Source: Hymenobacter sp. YIM 151500-1 (lineage in GTDB: Bacteria > Bacteroidota > Bacteroidia > Cytophagales > Hymenobacteraceae). From it: a stretch of 64,000 nt of DNA. Below the pieces are notes generated by a model, which ran no database searches, was not told where the DNA came from, and saw only the letters and a program-made list of their open reading frames with translations. The DNA is taken from the NCBI RefSeq assembly GCF_025979885.1, contig NZ_CP110139.1, positions 806,001 to 870,000 on the forward strand. The letters run 5' to 3'. The translations under genes and the position numbers were made by a program. Positions 32,188 through 39,462 of this stretch are shown piece after piece (the first letter of the stretch is position 1; every line of letters begins with the position of its first letter).

Positions 32188-33627
32188 CTAACGGCCCTGG
32201 CCGCCCCCGCGGAAGCGGCGGCGCTGACCATTACTGCCCGCGCCGCTGCTGGGCCGGGCGGTGGGGCTGCCGCCGGAGCGGGCCGGTGGGCTGCCAGCAG
32301 CCCGTTGGCCGTGGCCGGCCGGCCGCTCACCGCTCCGGCCCTGGTGCTGGGTCCGGCCGCCCGCTTCGCTGCGGGGCTGGCCGGCGGGTTGCGGACCGCG
32401 GCCGGGGCGGGCCGGCCGACCGGCTGGGCCCTTGGGCCGCTTGATGGCCGGCCCGCCCGACAAAGGCACCGGCGCTACCTCAGCCGACTGGAACGGATGC
32501 TCCTGCACTACGGGCACCTGGCGCCGAATCAGCTTCTGAATATCCTGGAGGTAGGCCCGTTCCTCGTCGTCGCAGAAGGAGAGGGCGGTGCCGTTGGCGC
32601 CGGCGCGGCCGGTGCGCCCGATGCGGTGCACGTAGGTTTCGGGCTCGTTGGGTATTTCGTAGTTGATGACGTGGGTCAGCTCGTCTACGTCGATGCCGCG
32701 GGCGGCAATGTCGGTGGCCACGAGCACCCGCGTAGTGCCGGCCTTGAAGTTGCTCAGGGCCCGCTGGCGGTGGTTCTGCGACTTGTTGCCGTGGATGGCT
32801 TCGGCCGGAATATTGGCTTTGGCCAGGGTTTTCACCACCTTGTCGGCGCCGTGCTTGGTGCGGGTAAACACCAGTACCCGGCGGATGTTCCTGTCGGACA
32901 GCACGTGCTCCAGCAGGGCAGGCTTGTCGTTTTTCTCCACCATGTACACGGCCTGGGTCACGGTGTCGGCGGTGCTCGACACGGGCGTGACGGCCACTTT
33001 CACCGGGTTGGGCTTGAGAATGGTGTCGGCCAGGTCCTGAATCTGGCCGGGCATGGTGGCCGAGAAGAACAGGGTCTGGCGCGAGGCCGGCAGCTTGGGC
33101 AGCAGGCGCTTGATGTCGTGGATGAAGCCCATGTCGAGCATGCGGTCTGCTTCATCCAGCACAAAAATCTCGATGTGGCGCAGGTCTACGAAGCCCTGGT
33201 TCATGAGGTCGAGCAGGCGGCCGGGCGTGGCAATGATGATTTCCACGCCGCGCTTAAGGGCCTGCACCTGGGGCGTTTGGCCCACGCCGCCGAAGATGAC
33301 GGTGTGGCGCAGCTTGGGCAGGTGGCGGCCGTAGGCTGCGAAGCTTTCCCCGATTTGGATGGCCAGCTCACGGGTGGGCGTGAGTATCAGGCAGCGGGTG
33401 CGGCCGGGCGCGTGGCGCTCTACCTGGGCCGTCTGGTGCAGAATCTGCAGGATGGGCACGGTGAAGGCGGCCGTTTTGCCGGTGCCGGTCTGGGCCACGC
33501 CCAGCAGGTCGTGACCTTCGAGCACCTGCGGAATGGCTTGCTGCTGAATAGGAGTGGGGGTGGTGTAGCCTTCCTCGTGCAGGGCACGCAGGATGGGGTC
33601 AATCAGATTGAGTTCGTCGAATGACAT
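32188..33627 (-). CDS. rhlE: DEAD-box RNA helicase, RhlE-like
   Basis: 479-residue RNA helicase. All core motifs are intact: [11 protein letters not shown] (Q motif), [53 protein letters not shown]. Unlike the DeaD-type protein at 4631 there is no DbpA-like domain; the last 110 residues form a basic Pro/Gly/Arg/Ser-rich tail as in RhlE. RhlE enzymes act in ribosome maturation and RNA decay. The start is the ATG at 33627. The opposite strand is open for nearly the whole length, an artefact of GC-rich codons. Confidence 0.93.
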   Translation of the reverse strand: MSFDELNLIDPILRALHEEGYTTPTPIQQQAIPQVLEGHDLLGVAQTGTGKTAAFTVPILQILHQTAQVERHAPGRTRCLILTPTRELAIQIGESFAAYGRHLPKLRHTVIFGGVGQTPQVQALKRGVEIIIATPGRLLDLMNQGFVDLRHIEIFVLDEADRMLDMGFIHDIKRLLPKLPASRQTLFFSATMPGQIQDLADTILKPNPVKVAVTPVSSTADTVTQAVYMVEKNDKPALLEHVLSDRNIRRVLVFTRTKHGADKVVKTLAKANIPAEAIHGNKSQNHRQRALSNFKAGTTRVLVATDIAARGIDVDELTHVINYEIPNEPETYVHRIGRTGRAGANGTALSFCDDEERAYLQDIQKLIRRQVPVVQEHPFQSAEVAPVPLSGGPAIKRPKGPAGRPARPGRGPQPAGQPRSEAGGRTQHQGRSGERPAGHGQRAAGSPPARSGGSPTARPSSGAGSNGQRRRFRGGGQGR

Positions 33628-33834
33628 CAAACAGAAAAAAAGCAGGCCACCCGGCGGGCGGCAGCAATGGCACGGAAAAATAGAATAGCTGCAAAGGTCG
33701 GGTTTTTTAACTCGATAACCGCCGACCCGCTAAAACGAGGCGGCGAGTGGCCCAGCCACCTGCCGCAAGTGCTGCTCATTCTTCTACGAAATTCCGTTTA
33801 CTTGCCCCCGAATACACCTTTCTTCTGCTCTACC

Positions 33835-34347
33835 ATGCGCATTACCAGCCGCCAGATTGCCTACGATGGCCACTATAAACTCAGCCAGCTGCAGGTGCAG
33901 GACGGCGACGACCTGCTGAAGCGGGAGCGGTTTGAGCCGGGCACGGCGGTGGCAGCTCTGGTCTGGAACACAACCACCCGCCGCTACATCCTCACCCGCC
34001 AGTACCGCATCGGGCCCGAATCGGAGCTGGTGGAGCTGGCCGCCGGCATGGTCGACGGCGACGAAGCGCCGGAAATGGCCGTGCGCCGCGAGGTGCAGGA
34101 GGAGTTAGGCTACGACATCGACCACCTGGAGCAGATTGCCCGCATCTACCCCTCGCCCGGCACCAGCGCCGAGGTGATTACCGTGTTCTACGCCGAAGTC
34201 AGCCACCAGTCGGGCCAGGGCGGGGGACTAGCCGAGGAAAGCGAGAAAATCGAGCCCGTACTGTACTCGCCCGAGGAGCTGGCCGAGGCCGTTTTTGAAG
34301 ACGCCAAAACCATTATTGCCGCGCAGTGGGTGCGGCTGCGCAAGTAG
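33835..34347 (+). CDS. NUDIX hydrolase, ADP-sugar pyrophosphatase type
   Basis: 170-residue hydrolase of nucleoside diphosphates linked to another moiety. The NUDIX box is complete (GMVDGDEAPEMAVRREVQEE then LGY), preceded by ELVELAAG and followed by YPSPGTSAEVITVFYAEV, an arrangement of the ADP-ribose/GDP-mannose pyrophosphatase branch. The ATG at 33835 starts MRITSRQIAYDGHYKL; the upstream part of the frame is not coding in character. It diverges from the RhlE gene and ends in a strong terminator. Confidence 0.9.
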   Translation: MRITSRQIAYDGHYKLSQLQVQDGDDLLKRERFEPGTAVAALVWNTTTRRYILTRQYRIGPESELVELAAGMVDGDEAPEMAVRREVQEELGYDIDHLEQIARIYPSPGTSAEVITVFYAEVSHQSGQGGGLAEESEKIEPVLYSPEELAEAVFEDAKTIIAAQWVRLRK

Positions 34348-34382
34348 CATCAAGGCTGGTTCACAGTACCAGAACTGCATGT

Positions 34383-34416
34383 AAAAGCCCGGCTTGCCTG
34401 TACAAGCCGGGCTTTT
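34383..34416. terminator. terminator between the NUDIX gene and the exported-protein gene
   Basis: A perfect 14-bp stem AAAAGCCCGGCTTG / CAAGCCGGGCTTTT with a 6-base loop between convergent genes. Confidence 0.9.
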
Positions 34417-34440
34417 GCAAATGGTAAAGCACTGCGGAAA

Positions 34441-35001
34441 CTATTCGGCTTTAATGATGTACTCGAAGTTTTGCTTGGTCTTAGCGTCGTTGATAGTCAA
34501 GGATATATCCTGCGGAGCATCGACTTTAACAAATGGTACAGACCGTTTGCTCATGTATAAGTCGCGGTTCCAGAAGCGGCCCTGGCCGGCGGGCAGCTCG
34601 GGCAGGTTCATGACCTCTTTACCATCCTTGTTTTTGGCTACTACGCTCAGGTAGGCCGGGTCGGCGTTCTGGGCGCCGCGGCGGTACATGGTTACCACAA
34701 GCTGGCCCCCGGCCGGCAGCTGGCTGAATCGGCGCTGGTAGGTGGTGTCGGCCCAGTTGTTCATGCGCTTCAGCTCGTTGATTTCGGTGAGCAGCTCCGA
34801 GTAGGGGCGGTAGGCCACGCGGGTCACGCAGGCATCCACTTCGGCGTCTTCGTCGGTGTTTTTGGTGACGTTGAGCACGTAGGGGCTTTCCTCGTCTTTT
34901 TTAGGGAAGGTATATTTCTTGCGCGGCTTGCCGGGCATGTACTGGGCCGAGGCGGCCAGGGAGCCCAGCACCAGGGCCGAGAGGAGGACAAGTTTCTTCA
35001 T
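34441..35001 (-). CDS. exported protein of unknown function
   Basis: 186-residue secreted or periplasmic protein. The ATG at 35001 gives a clear signal peptide (MKKLVLLSALVLGSLAASAQ) with cleavage after ASA. The mature part starts basic (GKPRKKYTFPKKDEES) and is then beta-rich (GGQLVVTMYRRGAQNADPAY). No enzymatic motif is recognised. TATCTTTG on the minus strand (35048-35041) is a good promoter box about 40 bases upstream. It converges with the NUDIX gene. Confidence 0.75.
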   Translation of the reverse strand: MKKLVLLSALVLGSLAASAQYMPGKPRKKYTFPKKDEESPYVLNVTKNTDEDAEVDACVTRVAYRPYSELLTEINELKRMNNWADTTYQRRFSQLPAGGQLVVTMYRRGAQNADPAYLSVVAKNKDGKEVMNLPELPAGQGRFWNRDLYMSKRSVPFVKVDAPQDISLTINDAKTKQNFEYIIKAE

Positions 35002-35040
35002 GAAAAGAGAATGGGAGGAGAAATGGGATTCTGCCGGGAG

Positions 35041-35048
35041 CAAAGATA
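35041..35048 (-). promoter_or_regulatory. -7 box of the exported-protein gene
   Basis: TATCTTTG on the minus strand, consensus TAnnTTTG. Confidence 0.6.
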
Positions 35049-35214
35049 GGTAACTCAGCGTGGGCCGGGGCAAAATTTAGGCCAGTGCTGCTTAATCTTC
35101 GGCCAGCAGCCCGGTTTGCCGGCTCACGCGCGTGGTGATGAAATGGTAATAACGCCGTAACGCCTACGTCATACCCCCGCCAGACATTTGCAGTGGCTCA
35201 CACAGTCTGGTTTT

Positions 35215-35439
35215 ATGCACGCTCCTACTGCCCTGCCCCTGCTGCGCCGCCTGCTGCGGGTTCTGGCCTACGCCTTGTTTCAGCTGGTCCTGGGGCTGGC
35301 CTACGTGCTGCGCTCGGTGGGGGCGCTGCGGGCACCGTTCCGCTTCGGCCACGCCGCCACCGACGATGCCCCGGCCCGGCCCCGCGCCGGCCGGCGCGTG
35401 CACCCGCGGGCCCCGCTCAGCCCCCGCCCGGCGCTATGA
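35215..35439 (+). CDS. small membrane protein translationally coupled to the metallophosphoesterase
   Basis: A 74-residue frame with one hydrophobic helix (LRVLAYALFQLVLGLAYVL, about residues 13-31) and an Arg/Pro-rich C-terminus. Its stop codon overlaps the ATG of the metallophosphoesterase in an ATGA junction (35436-35439), a strong sign that it is translated and coupled. Function unknown; it might anchor or assist the downstream enzyme. The same stretch is also open in the frame of the downstream gene, so the alternative is a long N-terminal extension of that enzyme. Confidence 0.5.
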   Translation: MHAPTALPLLRRLLRVLAYALFQLVLGLAYVLRSVGALRAPFRFGHAATDDAPARPRAGRRVHPRAPLSPRPAL

Positions 35440-36362
35440 GCAGGACCACCGCTGCTCCTCTGGCTGCCAAACCGGCCAAGCGCCGCCGCGTGGAAGTGTG
35501 CGTGGTGTCTGACGTGCACCTGGGCACTTACGGCTGCCACGCCCCGGAGCTGCTGCGCTACCTCAAAAGCATCCGGCCGCGGGTGCTAGTGCTCAACGGC
35601 GACATCGTGGACATCTGGCAGTTCAGCAAAAACTACTGGCCCCCGGCTCACATGCGGGTGGTGCGCTACCTGGCGCGGCTGGCCGGCAAGGGCACCCGCA
35701 TCCACTACCTCACCGGCAACCACGACGAGCTGCTACGCAAGTTTGCCGGCACCCGCCTGGGCGCCTTCAGCATCGACAACAAGCTGGTGCTCGACCTGCC
35801 CCACGGCAAAACCTGGCTGTTTCACGGCGACGTGTTCGACGTGACCATGCGCCACTCGCGCTGGCTGGCCCGCCTGGGCGGCCACGGCTACGACTTGCTT
35901 ATTCTGCTGAACCGCCTCGTAAACTGGGGCTTGCAGCGGCTGGGCCGGCCCCGCGTGGCCTTGTCGAAGGCGGTGAAGGACCGGGTGAAAAGCGCCGTGA
36001 GCCTCGTGAGCGACTTCGAACAGACGGCCGCCGCCATTGCCGCCGACCAGGGCTACCGCTACGTGGCTTGCGGCCACATTCACTGCCCCGAAATCAAGCC
36101 CCTGGCCACGGCGCGGGGTGAGGTCACCTACCTCAACTCCGGCGACTGGGTGGAAAACCTGACGGCCCTGGAGTACACCGCCGAGCAGGGCTGGCAGCTT
36201 TACCGCTTCCAGCACGACCCTGGCCTGGCCCAACAGCCCGCGGCCGAAAACCAGCCGCCCGACGAAACCGATGCCGCCGCTGATGCTCCCGCCGCTGCTC
36301 TGCTGGAAGGCCTGCTGGCCGAGCTGAAAGTGCTTAGACCTGATGTAGACCTGAGACAGTGA
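35436..36362 (+). CDS. metallophosphoesterase, UDP-2,3-diacylglucosamine diphosphatase-like
   Basis: 308-residue calcineurin-like phosphoesterase. The metal-site blocks are in order: VVSDVHLG (D-x-H), NGDIVDIW (GD-x-x-D), TGNHDELL (GNHD), LFHGDVFDVTMRH and ACGHIHCPEI (GH-x-H). The overall pattern is that of the LpxH-like group that hydrolyses UDP-2,3-diacylglucosamine, though this branch is widespread in Bacteroidota beside a glycosyltransferase and may act on another lipid-linked substrate. The ATG at 35436 overlaps the stop of the small upstream gene. The C-terminal 50 residues are Ala/Pro-rich and not conserved in character. Confidence 0.85.
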   Translation: MSRTTAAPLAAKPAKRRRVEVCVVSDVHLGTYGCHAPELLRYLKSIRPRVLVLNGDIVDIWQFSKNYWPPAHMRVVRYLARLAGKGTRIHYLTGNHDELLRKFAGTRLGAFSIDNKLVLDLPHGKTWLFHGDVFDVTMRHSRWLARLGGHGYDLLILLNRLVNWGLQRLGRPRVALSKAVKDRVKSAVSLVSDFEQTAAAIAADQGYRYVACGHIHCPEIKPLATARGEVTYLNSGDWVENLTALEYTAEQGWQLYRFQHDPGLAQQPAAENQPPDETDAAADAPAAALLEGLLAELKVLRPDVDLRQ

Positions 36363-36480
36363 GACACGAGAGGTGAGACTTCGTTCTGGCGGCATTGCGC
36401 ACAAGAACAAAGTCTCATGTCTCGCAGTGTGAGGTTTATAGGGAGCACCTAATTTTTAATTTCTAATTCTTACTTTTTAA
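36363..36480. repeat. imperfect palindrome between metallophosphoesterase and glycosyltransferase
   Basis: GTGAGACTTCGTTCT near 36373-36387 pairs imperfectly with AGAACAAAGTCTCAT near 36404-36418, and the flanking CGAGAG/CTCGC words extend it. The right part (36440-36480) is A/T-rich and leads to the TTG start. It may attenuate transcription between the two genes. Confidence 0.5.
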
Positions 36481-37479
36481 TTGAAGAAAATTCTCTACGC
36501 CATTCAGGGCACGGGCAACGGGCACCTAAGCCGGGCCCTCGACATTGTGCCGTTGTTGCAGCAGCGGGCCGAGCAGGTAGACGTGCTGGTAAGCGGCCCC
36601 CCGGCCGACATCGACTTGCCGTTTGCCGTGCGCCACCGCTGCCACGGGCTGGGGTTTATCTTTGGGAAGAAGGGCGGCATCAACTTCGTTAAGACGTTCT
36701 GGCAGCTGAACTCGGCGGCCTTTCTGCGGGAGCTGCGTCAGTTGCCGGTAGAAGAGTATGACGTGGTAATCAGCGACTTCGAGCCGGTGTCGGCGTGGGC
36801 GTGCTGGCGCCGCCACGTGCCCTGCGTAGCCCTGAGCCACCAGTGCGCCGTGCTCAGCCCCTTCGCTCCCGCGCCCGACCACGCCGACCCCGTGGGGCGG
36901 GCCGTGCTGCGCCACTACGCCCCAGCCACCCACCACTACGGCTTTCACTTTCAGGCCTATGAGCCCCACGTGCATACGCCCGTTATCCGGCGGCAGGTGC
37001 GGGAGCTGGCGCCCCGCAACGACGGCCACTACACCGTGTACCTGCCCGCTTTTGACGAGCAGACGCTGGTAAGCCGCCTGCGTTACCTGAGCCGCGCCGT
37101 GCGCTGGGAAGTGTTCAGCAAGCACAGCCAACGAGAGTCGGAGCACGGCAACGTGCGGGTGCGCCCGGTGAGCGGGGCCGCCTTCCTCGACAGCCTCGGC
37201 CGCAGCGCTGGGGTGCTGTGCGGGGCCGGCTTCGAGACGCCCGCCGAGGCCCTGTACCTGGGCAAAAAGCTGCTGGTAGTGCCCATGAAGCAGCAGTACG
37301 AGCAGGCCTGCAACGCCGCCGCCCTGGCCGACCTGGGCGTACCTGTGGTCCGCAACCTCAAGGATAAGTCGCTGGACACGCTGGACCACTGGCTGCACTA
37401 CGGCCGCAGCATCCCCGTGCACTACCCCGACGATACCGCCGCCGTGCTGGATAAGCTACTGTTTGAAGTGAAGCGGTAA
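36481..37479 (+). CDS. GT-B fold glycosyltransferase family protein
   Basis: 332-residue cytoplasmic or membrane-associated glycosyltransferase with a MurG-like two-domain layout. The N-terminus KKILYAIQGTGNGHLSRALD is the glycine-rich acceptor loop; VLCGAGFETPAEALYLGKKL (about residue 242 on) is the donor-binding signature of the C-terminal Rossmann domain. The start is a TTG at 36481 because a stop codon immediately precedes it in frame. With the preceding metallophosphoesterase it forms a pair commonly seen in this phylum, suggesting a shared glycolipid pathway. Confidence 0.85.
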   Translation: MKKILYAIQGTGNGHLSRALDIVPLLQQRAEQVDVLVSGPPADIDLPFAVRHRCHGLGFIFGKKGGINFVKTFWQLNSAAFLRELRQLPVEEYDVVISDFEPVSAWACWRRHVPCVALSHQCAVLSPFAPAPDHADPVGRAVLRHYAPATHHYGFHFQAYEPHVHTPVIRRQVRELAPRNDGHYTVYLPAFDEQTLVSRLRYLSRAVRWEVFSKHSQRESEHGNVRVRPVSGAAFLDSLGRSAGVLCGAGFETPAEALYLGKKLLVVPMKQQYEQACNAAALADLGVPVVRNLKDKSLDTLDHWLHYGRSIPVHYPDDTAAVLDKLLFEVKR

Positions 37480-37822
37480 CTGGCGGCAGACTTCTCGCCG
37501 GAGGCGAGGCGTCTGCCCGCCGGGGAATGAGGCAAGTCTCCCGACTTGCGGCCGCGTAGCGGCCAGTCGGCACCGCGCCGCATGAACTGGTAGTGGGCCA
37601 GACAGATGTAACGCGAAGTTTCACTTCGCGAGATGCTAGGACGACCGATCCTGAATCGTTCTTACGCGTCGCGAAGTGCAACTTCGCGTTACATCTTTAG
37701 GCCTCGCCATACATCCACACGGCGCATTACCGGCTGGCCGCCTTCGGCGGCCGCAAGTCGGGAGACTTGCCCCATTCCCCGGCGAGCAGACGCCTCGCCT
37801 CCGGCGAGAAGTCTGCCGCCAG
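37480..37822. repeat. 343-bp nested inverted repeat
   Basis: The outer arms (37480-37571 and 37730-37822) are about 90 bases of imperfect inverted repeat, starting with CTGGCGGCAGACTTCTCGCC. An inner pair, AGATGTAACGCGAAGTTTCA near 37604 and its complement ending at 37696, forms a second hairpin. The element begins at the base after the glycosyltransferase stop codon and ends 22 bases before the beta-glucosidase ATG. It fills the gap; no gene is inside. Confidence 0.85.
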
Positions 37823-37844
37823 ACTTTACTATCAATAAATCACC

Positions 37845-39293
37845 ATGCTGCCACCGGCTTTTTTCCCCGCAACTACGCCCGCCCAGTATTCCCGCGCCGA
37901 CTTTGGGGCCGACTTCCGGTGGGGTGTAGCAGCGGCGGCTTATCAGACCGAGGGGGCCTGGAACCAGGACGGTAAGGGGCCAAGCATCTGGGACGAGTTT
38001 GTGCGCCGTCCCCGCCGCATCAAACGGGGCGAAACCGCCGACGTAGCCACCGACTTCTACCACCGGTGGCGGGATGACATAAGGCTATTGTACCAAATGG
38101 GTATACCAGATTTTCGCTTTTCCGTGGCTTGGTCGCGGATTTCGCAGCAGGGTAGGGGTGCTGTTAACCCAAATGGAATAGGCTTCTATGACCGGCTGGT
38201 AGACGGTTGTCTGGAGCACGGCATCACCCCCTGGCTGACGGTGTACCACTGGGATTTGCCCCTGGCTTTGCAGCGGCTCGGGGGCTGGACCAACCGGCGC
38301 GTGGTGGGCTGGTTCACCGACTACGCCGAGCTGCTGGCCCGCCACCTCGGCGACCGGGTGCAGCACTGGATGGTGCTCAACGAGCCCATGGTATTCACTG
38401 GCGCCGGGCATCTGCTGGGCATTCACGCGCCGGGGCGGCGCAGCCTGGGGGCGTTTCTGGCCGCCACACACCACGCCGCCCTGGCTCAGGCTGAGGGCGG
38501 GCGGGCGTTGCGGGCCGCCTTACCCGCCGCGGCCCGCATCGGCACCACGTTTTCCTGCTCCTACGTCACGCCCTGGCGCGCAAACCACCTGCGCGACCTG
38601 CGCGCCACCCGCCGCGCCGACGCCCTGCTCAACCGCCTGTTCGTGGAGTCCGCCCTGGGCCTGGGCTAACCCGTGGCCGACGTGCCCCTGCTGGGCTGGC
38701 TCGACCGGTACATGCAGCCCGGCGACCAGGACCGCCTGTCATTCAGCTTCGACTTTTGGGGCGTGCAGAACTACACCCGCGAGGTGGTGCGCCACGCGCC
38801 CTACGTGCCCCTGCTGTGGGCGGCGCTGGTGGGCGCCGCCCGCCGCGGCGGGCCCTACACCGACATGGGCTGGGAAATCTACCCCGAAAGCCTCTACCAC
38901 ATGCTCCGGCAGTTTGCGGCCTACCCCGGCGCCCCACGCCTGCTGGTCACCGAAAACGGCGCCGCCTTCCCCGACCAGCTCACGCCCGCCGGCCAGGTTT
39001 CTGATGCGGCCCGCCGGGCGTTTTTGCAGGCCTGCATCGGGCAGGTGCTGCGGGCCCGGCGCGAGGGCGTGCCCGTGGATGGCTACTTCGCCTGGTCCTT
39101 CACCGACAACTTTGAGTGGGCCGAGGGCTACGGCCCGCGCTTCGGCCTGGTGCACATCGACTACGAAACCCAGCGGCGCACCATCAAGGATTCCGGGCAC
39201 TGGTACAGCCAGTTTCTGCGTGGCCAACCCAGCCGGGCAAGTCAGCCAGAAGAAGGAGGCCACGGGCAGCGCCGTTCGGCTGATACCGGCTAG
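37845..39293 (+). pseudogene. GH1 beta-glucosidase interrupted by an in-frame stop
   Basis: Glycoside hydrolase family 1, 482 codons if read through. The first part (37845-38669) has FRWGVAAAAYQTEGAWN, the HWD sugar-binding motif and the acid/base Glu in VLNEPMVF. The second part (38670-39293) has the nucleophile Glu in LLVTENGAAFPD and DGYFAWSFTDNFEWAEGY. Both halves are in the same frame, separated by TAA at 38667-38669 (codon 275) where GLGYP would be usual, so one substitution (TAC or TAT to TAA) explains it. Neither half has all catalytic residues. Either a recent nonsense mutation or a sequencing error. Confidence 0.88.
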
Positions 39294-39400
39294 TTGGCAG
39301 GCAGTTAAGCTGCTTTTCAGCGTGCATACATCTCCTGCATACATCTGCCGGCCTAACCAGGCCGCCTGGCACCAACGAAATCAAGCCGGGCGCTAACGAG

Positions 39401-39443
39401 ACGGGCCCAGTACTACCCCCTGCGGAGGCACTACCGGGCCCGT
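39401..39443. terminator. terminator downstream of the first beta-helix gene
   Basis: A GC-rich stem (ACGGGCCC...GGGCCCGT, with AGTACT/GGTAGT pairing inside) between the convergent beta-glucosidase and beta-helix genes. Confidence 0.65.
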
Positions 39444-39462
39444 TTGCGTTAAGACCAAGCGG

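Noticed and set aside
35193..35435. N-terminal extension of the metallophosphoesterase in the same frame
   Set aside because: The extension is Arg/Pro/Ala-rich without conservation, and the ATG at 35436 with its ATGA overlap gives a start directly before the catalytic domain.
37480..37822. Insertion sequence
   Set aside because: No transposase frame lies inside and no target-site duplication is visible; it is recorded as a nested inverted repeat.
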